A stretch of 8,056 nt of DNA, from positions 1 to 8,056 of the forward strand of contig JBFWKZ010000111.1 in NCBI GenBank assembly GCA_050252415.1, in the 5' to 3' direction. Under the pieces are notes generated by a model that made no database searches, was not told the origin of the DNA, and worked only from the letters and a program-made list of their open reading frames with translations. Below are positions 1-6,111 of the stretch, piece after piece (the first letter of the stretch is position 1; each line of letters opens with the position of its first letter). The position numbers and the translations under genes are program-made. The DNA comes from Heteroscillospira sp050252415 (GTDB taxonomy: Bacteria > Bacillota > Clostridia > Oscillospirales > Oscillospiraceae).

Positions 1-71
1 CGATTTATCAGCTGAAAACACAGGCGTGGTTTTTAGCGTTCCAATTGACTTTACAAGGGGAATCAGCGAAT

Positions 72-1271
72 TTGGAAAATAGAATCATATTAGAAGTTGC
101 TCTGATGCTGGCCAGCGGAATTCTCTTCGGAAGGCTGGCCAAACAAATAAAATCTCCAAATGTCACCGGATACCTTATTGCCGGCCTTCTGCTTGGCCCT
201 TCCGCACTGAATCTTATCAGCTCCGATATGGTCAACGACTTTACCGTCGTTTCCGATATGGCGCTCAGCTTCATTGCCTTTTCCATAGGCAGTGAATTCG
301 ATCTGAATTATTATAGAAAAGTCGGGTTGGCCCCGATCATCATTGCGATTGCGGAATCGAGCGGCGCCATAATTTTTGTGACCGTGACGCTGATCTTGCT
401 TGGGTTTGATAAAAACCTTTCCATCATGTTGGGCGCCATTGCCGCCGCGACAGCTCCGGCCCAGACGATTATGGTTATCAACCAATACAGAGCCAAAGGC
501 TCTCTGACGTCGATCCTGATGAGCGTTGTCGCTCTGGATGACGCAACGGCCCTGATCGGATTCGGCATTGCCTCAACGATCGTAAGGTCGCTGTCTTCTA
601 CGGCCGACACCCATATCATTCTTTCAATCCTGCAGCCGTTTTATGAAATACTTGTCTCATTCGTTTTGGGCCTGGCAGTCAGTGTTGCGATGAAGCTGGT
701 TTTTCGCTGGTTCAAAAAGCCCTCCAACAGGATCAGCATCATCATCTCCGGCGTACTCGGCACATATTGGCTGGCTGAACTTGTCGGAGGCTCGCCGCTT
801 CTGGCCTGTATGTCGCTGGGAGGCGTCCTCGTCAATATCTTTGACGATATCGACAACGTGATGAAAGTGACGGAGGCATTTACCCCGCCGATTCTGATGA
901 TATTTTTTGTCATATCCGGCGCGGGTTTTGATGTGTCGGCGCTTGCCGGTATCGGCGTCATCGGCGTCATTTATGTCGTTGCCCGCGTTGCCGGTAAAAT
1001 GATAGGCGCATGGCTTGGCGGAGTGATATCGAAACAGGAGAAAAAAATCTGCAGATATCTTGGTCCTACTCTCATGCCCCAGGCCGGTGTCGCCCTGGGC
1101 CTGACGGTTGTAGCAGGCCAATTGGTGCCGGAATATGCCACCGATATCCGGGTGATTATCCTGTGCTCCACATTTATTTATTCGCTCATCGGTCCGATCG
1201 CCGCAAAATTTGCCTTGGAGAAGGCGGGCGAAATTGTCACCACGAAGAAAATCCCAAATCCTGCAAAATAA
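72..1271 (+). CDS. CPA2-family cation:proton antiporter (Na+/H+ or K+/H+ exchanger domain)
   Basis: Integral membrane protein that probably exchanges Na+ or K+ for protons across the cytoplasmic membrane. With the TTG start at 72 it is 399 residues, almost all one membrane domain of about 12 hydrophobic segments, as in the Na+/H+ exchanger family. Near the N-terminus it has SPNVTGYLIAGLLLGPS (28-44), typical of Kef/NapA-type proteins. An acidic pair D156-D157 in VALDDATALIG matches the ion-binding aspartates of CPA antiporters, a TAPA stretch (127-130) lies where the unwound helix is expected, and R305 may be the paired basic residue. There is no C-terminal RCK/TrkA domain, so it is not a full KefB/C channel. 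The start was chosen because AAGGGG at 55-60 lies 11 nt upstream. TTG at 45 is also in frame, and the frame is open to the window edge, so a longer form is possible. It converges on the sleL-like gene across a shared terminator. The transported ion cannot be told from sequence; family assignment is firm. Confidence 0.88.
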   Translation: MENRIILEVALMLASGILFGRLAKQIKSPNVTGYLIAGLLLGPSALNLISSDMVNDFTVVSDMALSFIAFSIGSEFDLNYYRKVGLAPIIIAIAESSGAIIFVTVTLILLGFDKNLSIMLGAIAAATAPAQTIMVINQYRAKGSLTSILMSVVALDDATALIGFGIASTIVRSLSSTADTHIILSILQPFYEILVSFVLGLAVSVAMKLVFRWFKKPSNRISIIISGVLGTYWLAELVGGSPLLACMSLGGVLVNIFDDIDNVMKVTEAFTPPILMIFFVISGAGFDVSALAGIGVIGVIYVVARVAGKMIGAWLGGVISKQEKKICRYLGPTLMPQAGVALGLTVVAGQLVPEYATDIRVIILCSTFIYSLIGPIAAKFALEKAGEIVTTKKIPNPAK

Positions 1272-1290
1272 GATTTCATCAACAAAACGC

Positions 1291-1328
1291 AAAAAGCACA
1301 CCCAAAACTTGTTCGGGTGTGCTTTTTT
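1291..1328 (+). terminator. Intrinsic terminator, probably bidirectional
   Basis: A perfect 13-bp inverted repeat (AAAAAGCACACCC, 1291-1303, and its complement from 1315) encloses an 11-nt loop and ends in a run of six T. The matching A run on the left gives a T run on the other strand. The hairpin can therefore stop both the antiporter (ending 20 nt upstream) and the convergent minus-strand hydrolase gene. Confidence 0.9.
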
Positions 1329-1376
1329 GTTCTCAAAGCAGCCAAGGATTTTGCCTCGATCGCTATTACTGCCTGA

Positions 1377-2657
1377 TTAAAGGACCTTCCTTACAGTGTA
1401 CATCGATTCGAGTACTACCCAATTCGGCGAGTAGTAATTGCTGACCGTCCAATAGCTAACGCCGCCGAGATCGTACAGGGAGACGAGCAGGAGCCTTGCA
1501 TAGATGCTTCGGGCGTCATCAAACCATACCTCGTGCTGTTTACCCGAGCTGTCATAATAGTTAAAAAACGGTGCCTGCGCTACGGGATCAAACTGAATAT
1601 CTGCGCCGACTCTTACGGCCAATGCAACCGCGCCGTTATTTGTCAGCAATCTGGCCGAAGTGCCTCTTACGAACGGAAGCGTCCAGTCATAGCCGTAGTT
1701 CGGCATGCCCATAAGTATTTTCTCACTTGGTATCACGGTTGTGGCGTAGTCCAGCACTTTGCGGACCTGATTTTCCGGCGCGACGGCCATTGCGGGGCCA
1801 TAGAGGTATCCCCATTCGTATGTCATCAGGATAACGTGGTCGACAAGAGCGCCAATTGCCTCATAATCATGGGCCTCATACAAAAGCCCGCGCTGATCGC
1901 CGCTAAGCTTCGGCGCAAGGGCGACCAAAACTTCATAGCCAAGAGGCCGCAGGGCGTTTACAACTTTGCTTATGAAATCGTTATAGTTTTGCCTGTCCTC
2001 CGGGTACAGGTATTCAAAATCAACGTTCAGCCCGTAATAATCTTTCTGCTGCATGACGGCAATTATGTTGTTGATTAATGTTGTTTGTATCTGGTCGTTT
2101 GTGAGGATATCATGGGCCACCTTGCTGCTGAAGCCGGCCCCTTCCTCCATATTGGTGATGACCATAACCGGAGCGACTCCCGCCTGCCGCGCGGCTTGAA
2201 TAATAGCGGTATCATTGATGTCGTTCAGACTGCCGTCCGGACTTACCATATAGCTGAAAATACTGATATAGGTGAGATGCGGAAGCGTCTTCTGCAAAAC
2301 ATCGGATTTCACGCCCGGATAAACGTAACCGTTTACATTTATAGTTCCCAGCTTTGGGGGTGCCTTCGGAATAATGATCTTTTGCCCGATTTGAATTCTT
2401 GCCGGGTTGCGTATCTGGGGATTGGCGTCTATGAGTGTGTTCAGCGAAATGCCGTAGTCACGCGCTATGGTGTACATGCTCTCTCCGCGCTGGACCGTAT
2501 GCTGAAAAAAGTTGCCCGGTATCACGATCGCCTGCCCGGACACGAGCCAGTTCGGATTGATGCCTTCGTTCGCCGCTAATATTGCCTCGACGGGGACACC
2601 AAATTTTTGGGCTATGCCATATATGGTGTCGCCTTTGTTTATTTCATATATAATCAA
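1377..2657 (-). CDS. sleL: LysM-GH18 spore cortex-lytic enzyme, SleL/YaaH type
   Basis: Predicted spore peptidoglycan hydrolase of 426 residues. Two N-terminal LysM domains (about 4-47 and 53-97, each with a GDT/GES start and a closing IVIP/IIIP) bind glycan. A GH18 domain (about 105-420) cleaves it. The catalytic motif is YGLNVDFEYL: E215 is the expected acid and D213 is kept, while the first two aspartates of the usual DxxDxDxE are Y208 and N211. SleL/YaaH proteins have this architecture and length and act as N-acetylglucosaminidases on cortex fragments during germination. No signal peptide is present, as expected for a mother-cell protein that reaches the cortex from outside through LysM binding. 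The start is TTG with TGGAG 11 nt upstream; no ATG or GTG fits as well. It is monocistronic, with its own candidate sporulation promoter at 2698-2729 and a terminator beyond its 3' end. Which family member (YaaH, YdhD or YvbX type) is uncertain, so the symbol is tentative. Confidence 0.85.
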   Translation of the reverse strand: MIIYEINKGDTIYGIAQKFGVPVEAILAANEGINPNWLVSGQAIVIPGNFFQHTVQRGESMYTIARDYGISLNTLIDANPQIRNPARIQIGQKIIIPKAPPKLGTINVNGYVYPGVKSDVLQKTLPHLTYISIFSYMVSPDGSLNDINDTAIIQAARQAGVAPVMVITNMEEGAGFSSKVAHDILTNDQIQTTLINNIIAVMQQKDYYGLNVDFEYLYPEDRQNYNDFISKVVNALRPLGYEVLVALAPKLSGDQRGLLYEAHDYEAIGALVDHVILMTYEWGYLYGPAMAVAPENQVRKVLDYATTVIPSEKILMGMPNYGYDWTLPFVRGTSARLLTNNGAVALAVRVGADIQFDPVAQAPFFNYYDSSGKQHEVWFDDARSIYARLLLVSLYDLGGVSYWTVSNYYSPNWVVLESMYTVRKVL

Positions 2658-2697
2658 ATATTATCACGCTCCAATCTATAAAAATCCTATTCGCTCT

Positions 2698-2729
2698 ATT
2701 GTATGCGTAAAGCAGAGAATCTGATATTC
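2698..2729 (-). promoter_or_regulatory. Candidate sporulation-sigma promoter (sigma-E or sigma-G type) for the sleL-like gene
   Basis: Read on the minus strand, CATACAAT (2705 to 2698) matches the sigma-E -10 consensus CATACAnT exactly, about 40 nt before the TTG start. Upstream, GAATATC (2729 to 2723) resembles the sigma-E -35, but the spacer is 17 nt instead of about 14. Read as sigma-G, GAATA to CATACAA has a 19-nt spacer (usual 18) and one mismatch in the -10. The -10 is convincing; the exact sigma factor is not. No sigma-A promoter with normal spacing is visible here. Confidence 0.4.
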
Positions 2730-2748
2730 AATCATGGCTGACAAATTC

Positions 2749-2767
2749 CCGCCTTGCAATAAGGCGG
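2749..2767. repeat. Inverted repeat 1
   Basis: Perfect 7-bp stem CCGCCTT/AAGGCGG around a 5-nt loop (GCAAT). It has no T run on either side, so it is not a standard terminator. Confidence 0.6.
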
Positions 2768-2791
2768 CGGACAATACGTCAAGTAAGGCTA

Positions 2792-2818
2792 TTGACAAAG
2801 CCCGGAGGGCTTTGTCAA
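2792..2818. repeat. Inverted repeat 2, perfect 12-bp hairpin
   Basis: TTGACAAAGCCC, loop GGA, then the exact complement. It is followed on the plus strand by seven more A rather than T, so the polarity is wrong for an intrinsic terminator in either direction. Perfect hairpins like this often mark dispersed repeats. Confidence 0.75.
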
Positions 2819-2830
2819 AAAAAGGTTTGT

Positions 2831-2858
2831 ATGACGGCTGCTCGGCCGTAACCGTCAT
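2831..2858. repeat. Inverted repeat 3 with an alternative inner stem
   Basis: Outer arms ATGACGG (2831-2837) and CCGTCAT (2852-2858) are complementary. Overlapping them, ACGGC (2834-2838) and GCCGT (2845-2849) form a competing inner stem. Two mutually exclusive pairings in 28 nt are notable but could be chance. Confidence 0.45.
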
Positions 2859-2910
2859 GAGAAGTGTCATTCCCGATGCGCATGTCCACGGAAAGACGGA
2901 TTTTACTTAA

Positions 2911-2932
2911 TTTCCGTCGTGCGCGACGGAAA
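2911..2932. repeat. Inverted repeat 4, 9-bp stem with tetraloop
   Basis: TTTCCGTCG and CGACGGAAA pair perfectly around TGCG. It lies 59-80 nt past the stop codon of the yeiH-like gene in that gene's direction of transcription. There is no T run, only an AT-rich stretch beyond it, so it may be a weak or factor-assisted 3' end for that transcript. Confidence 0.6.
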
Positions 2933-2990
2933 CTCTGCGAGGCTTTTGTCTAATTTGGGCAGGGTATGTATTTCCCTGAGACTTTTTCAA

Positions 2991-4007
2991 TTACCAGATA
3001 CCGAGGAGCTGCTGCATAAACAGGCTGACACAGGCGATGCCGATCCAGCAGCATAATCCGACAAATATGGCTTTCCCGCCGCCGCGGATGAGCTTTATAA
3101 TATTTGTATTGAAGCCGATGGCCGCCATAGCCATGACGATTAAAAATTTACTGAGCGTTTTGAGCGATGAAAAGATTTCGTTGGGAACCCCAAGAGAGTT
3201 GCAGATCGTGGTGATCACGGAGGCCAGGACGAAATAGAGAATAAAAAAGGGGAAAACTTTTTTTAGTTTAAATTTATTGCCTTCAATATCTTTTTCCTTT
3301 TTCGTGCGGTAAAAAGCCAGAGCCATGGTGATCGGAATGATGGCCAGCGTTCGGGTCAATTTGACGACGGCGGCTGTTTCCAGCGTGTTTGAATGATGTA
3401 TGGCGTCCCATGCCGTGGCCGCTGCGGTTACGGAGGAGGTGTCGTTTACGGCCGTCCCCGCAAACAGCCCAAAACCATAGTCCGAAAGGCCGAGCAGGCC
3501 CCCGAGTGTGGGAAAGAGCAGCGCTGCGATCACGTTGAAGAGAAAAATGACCGAAATGGATTGGGCGATTTCGTCATCATCGGCACCAATGACAGGCGCG
3601 GTTGCGGCAATTGCCGATCCTCCGCAGATTGAGGAGCCGACACCGACCAAAACAGAAATTTTCGATGGGATTTTCATCGTTTTATAGAGCACGAAAGAGA
3701 TGAGCAGCGATGTGCTGATGGTTGATAAAATGATCGGCAGGGATTGTAGTCCCGTGGCGGCGATGACCAGCAGGTTCATGCCAAAGCCCAATAAAATAAT
3801 CGCATACTGGAGGATCTTTTTTGACGTAAACGCGATGCCGGGATTGAATTTTGTTTTATCTTTAACCAACAGCGTTACAAGCATTCCAATGAGTATTGAG
3901 AACACAGGGCCTCCGACGACGGGAACAAGCTGTCCCAAAAGCCAGGCGGGGATGGCGATGATGAGGCACAAAATTATCCCTTTCCAATTTGTTTTTATCC
4001 AGTTCAT
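2991..4007 (-). CDS. yeiH: YeiH/UPF0324 family membrane protein, putative sulfur-anion exporter
   Basis: Polytopic membrane protein of 338 residues with about 10 hydrophobic segments, the normal length for the UPF0324 (YeiH) family. Family-like conserved stretches are GSSICGGSAIAATAPVI (124-140), GTAVNDTSSV (184-193) and AIGFNTN (296-302). A charged cytoplasmic loop (about 234-250) splits the protein into two halves. Members are annotated as putative sulfate exporters, and those studied are linked to sulfite or sulfur metabolism, but the transported substrate is not settled. The ATG start has a purine-rich GGAAGGAAG element a few nt upstream. It is transcribed away from a LysR-type gene 115 bp off, the same arrangement as yeiH with yeiE in enterobacteria, so that regulator probably controls it. 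Family confidence is high; function is inferred. Confidence 0.87.
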   Translation of the reverse strand: MNWIKTNWKGIILCLIIAIPAWLLGQLVPVVGGPVFSILIGMLVTLLVKDKTKFNPGIAFTSKKILQYAIILLGFGMNLLVIAATGLQSLPIILSTISTSLLISFVLYKTMKIPSKISVLVGVGSSICGGSAIAATAPVIGADDDEIAQSISVIFLFNVIAALLFPTLGGLLGLSDYGFGLFAGTAVNDTSSVTAAATAWDAIHHSNTLETAAVVKLTRTLAIIPITMALAFYRTKKEKDIEGNKFKLKKVFPFFILYFVLASVITTICNSLGVPNEIFSSLKTLSKFLIVMAMAAIGFNTNIIKLIRGGGKAIFVGLCCWIGIACVSLFMQQLLGIW

Positions 4008-4031
4008 ATAAGCTTCCTTCCTTTCATTTGC

Positions 4032-4059
4032 ATAATACCACCAAACAATGAAAAGTAAA
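4032..4059 (-). promoter_or_regulatory. Candidate sigma-A promoter for the yeiH-like gene
   Basis: On the minus strand, TTTACT (4059 to 4054, 4 of 6 to TTGACA) and TATTAT (4037 to 4032, 5 of 6 to TATAAT) are separated by 16 nt. Transcription would begin about 18 nt before the ATG, leaving room only for the ribosome binding site. Confidence 0.45.
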
Positions 4060-4071
4060 AATTATAAATAA

Positions 4072-4085
4072 TGATTGTACAATAA
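4072..4085. promoter_or_regulatory. Candidate LysR-type operator, palindrome ATTGTACAAT
   Basis: A perfect 10-bp palindrome (4074-4083), flanked by T at 4072 and A at 4085, resembles the short T-rich/A-rich dyad bound by LysR-type regulators. It covers the regulator's own -35 region and lies 13 bp upstream of the candidate -35 of yeiH. This position would allow autorepression and control of the divergent gene. Confidence 0.4.
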
Positions 4086-4104
4086 AGTGATATTATGATA
4101 TAAT
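4075..4104 (+). promoter_or_regulatory. Candidate promoter of the LysR-type gene
   Basis: A perfect -10 TATAAT (4099-4104) lies 18 nt downstream of TTGTAC (4075-4080), which keeps only the TTG of the -35 consensus. The start codon is 18 nt past the -10. A poor -35 overlapping a palindrome fits a regulated promoter. Confidence 0.5.
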
Positions 4105-4122
4105 TCGTTCGGAGGGAATCAT

Positions 4123-4998
4123 ATGCAGGATTTTAGAATGGAAACTTTTTTGACGGTGTGCCGGCTCCTGAATTATACGAGAGCGGCGGAAACACTGCAC
4201 ATTACCCAACCGGCGGTATCGCAGCATATTCATTTTCTGGAAGAGTACTATGGGGTCCGCCTGTTTTGCTATGAGGGGAAAAAAGTACGGCTGACTGAAG
4301 CAGGCAACATTCTGCGCAACGCGGCCACCACCATAAAACATGATGAGATCATTTTGATTGAAAAATTGAAGATGACCAGGCGGCGCAGACTGATTTTCGG
4401 TGCGACGCTGACGATCGGCGATTTTGTTTTACCTGCCAAGCTGGCCCGGTATTTGATTGAAAACCCGGAGGCGGAAGTGCGGATGACGGTCGATAATACG
4501 GAAACGCTGCTTAAGCAGCTTGACATGGGGGAGCTCGATTTTGCCGTTGTTGAGGGCAATTTCCAGAAAACGGAATACGATTACAAAATATACTCAAATG
4601 AGCACTTCGTGGCTGTCTGCAGCGCTACTTATCGGTTTCGGAAAGAGCCGAAGACCATAGGCGATCTGTTTGGCGAACGGCTGATACTCAGAGAGCCGGG
4701 ATCGGGGACCCGGGAGGTTTTTGAACGCCATATCGGAGAGAGAAGCTGCTCTGTAAAAGATTTTTCCAGTGTAATCGAAATCGGCAGTATCGGCGCCATA
4801 AAAAAACTGGTCGCCGCGGGCTGTGGGCTCACTTTTTTATATGAAGCCGCGGCCAAGGAAGAACTCGATTCCGGTGCCCTGCGCCGGATACCGTTATCGG
4901 ATTTTGAAGTGAACCACGATTTTGCGCTGATTTGGCGGAAAGACAGCATGTTTAATGACCGATATCAAATGATTTTCGATGAGCTGATGAGCTATTGA
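4123..4998 (+). CDS. LysR-type transcriptional regulator, YeiE/CysL-like
   Basis: DNA-binding regulator of 291 residues, the usual length for the family. The winged helix-turn-helix occupies about 3-60, with the recognition segment TQPAVSQHIHFLEEYYGVRLF (28-48). A linker helix (about 60-88) ends in a run of four arginines (86-89). The effector-binding domain follows (about 90-291) and contains LREPGSGTR (189-197), typical of the CysL/YeiE/CbbR branch that senses small anions or metabolites. The ATG start has GGAGGG 6 nt upstream. It is divergent from the yeiH-like gene, and this pairing suggests it senses a sulfur compound such as sulfite and controls yeiH. The effector is inferred from the neighbour and not visible in the sequence. 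A strong terminator follows immediately. Confidence 0.9.
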   Translation: MQDFRMETFLTVCRLLNYTRAAETLHITQPAVSQHIHFLEEYYGVRLFCYEGKKVRLTEAGNILRNAATTIKHDEIILIEKLKMTRRRRLIFGATLTIGDFVLPAKLARYLIENPEAEVRMTVDNTETLLKQLDMGELDFAVVEGNFQKTEYDYKIYSNEHFVAVCSATYRFRKEPKTIGDLFGERLILREPGSGTREVFERHIGERSCSVKDFSSVIEIGSIGAIKKLVAAGCGLTFLYEAAAKEELDSGALRRIPLSDFEVNHDFALIWRKDSMFNDRYQMIFDELMSY

Positions 4999-5005
4999 GC
5001 GGACA

Positions 5006-5040
5006 AATAAATCCCGTCTCAAAATGAGACGGGATTTATT
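5006..5040 (+). terminator. Intrinsic terminator after the LysR-type gene
   Basis: A perfect 16-bp stem (AATAAATCCCGTCTCA and complement) with an AAA loop begins 8 nt past the stop codon. The distal side is T-rich (ATTTATTGTTT). The stem's A/T ends also give a T-rich tail on the other strand, so it may also stop the convergent gerQ transcript, which ends 76 nt away. Confidence 0.85.
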
Positions 5041-5115
5041 GTTTGGGCCATTGGAGCCGATGCGGCTGCGCTGCGCTGTCCTCACTTTCCGCTGTGTTTC
5101 CCGCCGCCGGACCGG

Positions 5116-5502
5116 TCAGGCCAATGACGTGACAAACTTGACGGAGTACAGGTCGCACATGATATAAGTATTGGAATTGACGTCGTGGAGTACAAAATAA
5201 TTTATGCCCACCTCATGCATTATGCCGGTTTTATCGACATATTGATTGTTGCCGATGATGAATTCGGCCCGCACGTTTTTCCCGATAAGGGTCGTGAGAT
5301 AGTAGGGGATAAAGCCTTTTTCCGTGGAAGGCGGAGGGCCCTGCTGCGTATCCGGGAGGGTCACACTGTCTTGCTGTACCGGGACCGCCATAGGAACAGG
5401 GGCGCTCTGTACTGCGGGCGCTGCCGCCGCGGGCGAAGATGACCGCCGGGGCGCGCTCGGATCGACGACTCTGTTTCCCATCCAATTGAGAGTATTGCTC
5501 AT
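5116..5502 (-). CDS. gerQ: GerQ-like spore coat protein
   Basis: Small protein of 128 residues in two parts. The N-terminal half (about 14-60) is a disordered-looking linker rich in Pro, Ala, Ser and Gln. The C-terminal half (about 63-126) resembles the GerQ (YwdL) domain, with the order GFIPYYLTTLIGKNV, FIIGNN, a central GI...VGINYFVLHD stretch and a closing TYIMCDLYSVKFVT. In Bacillus, GerQ is an inner-coat protein needed to localise CwlJ, and it is cross-linked by transglutaminase through N-terminal lysines. Here the first lysine is K62, so that mode of cross-linking looks absent. The gene follows cwlJ by 18 bp, which supports the assignment. The ATG has a strong AAAGGAGG site that overlaps the cwlJ stop codon, with a rather long 12-nt spacing. 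It is shorter than B. subtilis GerQ (about 180 residues), mainly outside the domain. Confidence 0.82.
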   Translation of the reverse strand: MSNTLNWMGNRVVDPSAPRRSSSPAAAAPAVQSAPVPMAVPVQQDSVTLPDTQQGPPPSTEKGFIPYYLTTLIGKNVRAEFIIGNNQYVDKTGIMHEVGINYFVLHDVNSNTYIMCDLYSVKFVTSLA

Positions 5503-5520
5503 AGAGTGGAAAAACCTCCT

Positions 5521-5961
5521 TTAAGTCTGCGCATATAATTCCGTGGGATTATAAAAGCAATGCTGATTTATTCTGGTGAACCAATATCCCGATTTATTAA
5601 AGGGAAAAAAGTTGGGGCATGTGGGGTTGAACGGGTTCATGTACCAGAGAGAGTTGGAGCCCGCGCCGGTATAAATGCCGCCGTTCATTGCCCAATCCGC
5701 CACCTCAAAGTGAATGGCCTCCGGCGTCTGTGTCCATACGTTTTGCGTATTGGTGACTCCGCCTATCGTCGTTTTTAAACATGAAAACTGGCACATCTGT
5801 TCAATGACCCTTCGCAGATCGCCCTGACACACGCGCTGATATTCGCCGTAGGGCACTCTCACGCGGTTCATGCAAACGGTTGCAACAGCTTTCATCCCTT
5901 CGACGCCCTCGCCGCCGGCCTCGCATTTTATTAGTCTTGCAAAAAGTTCTCTCGTCGTCAC
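5521..5961 (-). CDS. cwlJ: CwlJ-type spore cortex cell wall hydrolase
   Basis: Predicted cortex-lytic hydrolase of 146 residues in the Hydrolase_2 family (CwlJ and the catalytic domain of SleB), acting at the cortex-coat boundary during germination. Near the N-terminus ARLIKCEAGGEG (8-19) carries the conserved glutamate E14, followed by KAVATVCMNRV (24-34). The C-terminal SLWYMNP (104-110) and HCFYNPT (134-140) match the CwlJ ending. There is no signal peptide or peptidoglycan-binding domain, as in CwlJ and unlike SleB. Seven cysteines are present. The start is taken as GTG at 5961 because GAGGTG lies 6 nt upstream and the length matches CwlJ (about 142). A TTG at 6030 would add 23 residues including an Asn/Arg-rich stretch, but has only a weak ribosome site; GTG at 5970 is a third choice. 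It is the first gene of an operon with gerQ. No convincing sporulation promoter was found upstream. Confidence 0.88.
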   Translation of the reverse strand: MTTRELFARLIKCEAGGEGVEGMKAVATVCMNRVRVPYGEYQRVCQGDLRRVIEQMCQFSCLKTTIGGVTNTQNVWTQTPEAIHFEVADWAMNGGIYTGAGSNSLWYMNPFNPTCPNFFPFNKSGYWFTRINQHCFYNPTELYAQT

Positions 5962-6076
5962 CGCTTTCACCTCAATTCCATAGTACGCATTATTCCGGTT
6001 ATTGTTCCTGTTTGGTATGGCAAAACGCAAAGATTACCCGAAAATATGAAAAAAGGTCCGTATTTGCAAGTGCTAT

Positions 6077-6111
6077 TTTACCGATGTCTTTGCCGGTAAA
6101 TGGCTTTACGG
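6077..6111. promoter_or_regulatory. Iterated TTTACCG half-sites, candidate operator of the ABC operon
   Basis: TTTACCG (6077-6083) and its exact complement CGGTAAA (6094-6100) form an inverted repeat with a 10-nt centre. A third near-copy, TTTACGG (6105-6111), covers the -35 of the ABC promoter and pairs partly with the second. Such spacing fits a dimeric repressor or activator site; no regulator gene is present nearby in the window. Confidence 0.45.

Larger units (their letters stand above)
2658..2990. other. Non-coding spacer with four inverted repeats
   Basis: These 333 nt lie between the start of the sleL-like gene and the end of the yeiH-like gene. They hold the candidate promoter at 2698-2729 and four inverted repeats, at 2749-2767, 2792-2818, 2831-2858 and 2911-2932. 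A 64-codon open frame on the minus strand (2676-2870) has no recognisable domain and overlaps the promoter and hairpins, so I do not call it a gene. The region could be a dispersed repeat element or a structured RNA. Confidence 0.5.

Noticed and set aside
657..1301. 214-codon minus-strand frame opposite the antiporter
   Set aside because: Rich in His, Asp and Arg with no domain, as expected for the complement of a hydrophobic membrane-protein gene.
1533..2579. Two long plus-strand frames (181 and 164 codons) opposite the sleL-like gene
   Set aside because: They lie antisense to a gene with clear LysM and GH18 motifs and show no domain of their own.
2792..2818. Perfect 12-bp hairpin considered as an intrinsic terminator
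   Set aside because: The run next to it is A on the plus strand downstream side, and on the minus strand the T run precedes the stem. Neither direction has the needed T tract after the hairpin.
2676..2870. 64-codon minus-strand open frame upstream of the sleL-like gene
   Set aside because: It has no recognisable domain, overlaps the candidate sporulation promoter and two hairpins, and its end falls in the ribosome-site region of the next gene. It is more likely a by-product of a structured or repeated sequence.
6010..6060. Sporulation promoter for cwlJ
   Set aside because: CATACCAA and TCATATT resemble sigma-E -10 and -35 boxes, but they are 23 nt apart and no combination has proper spacing, so I did not annotate one.
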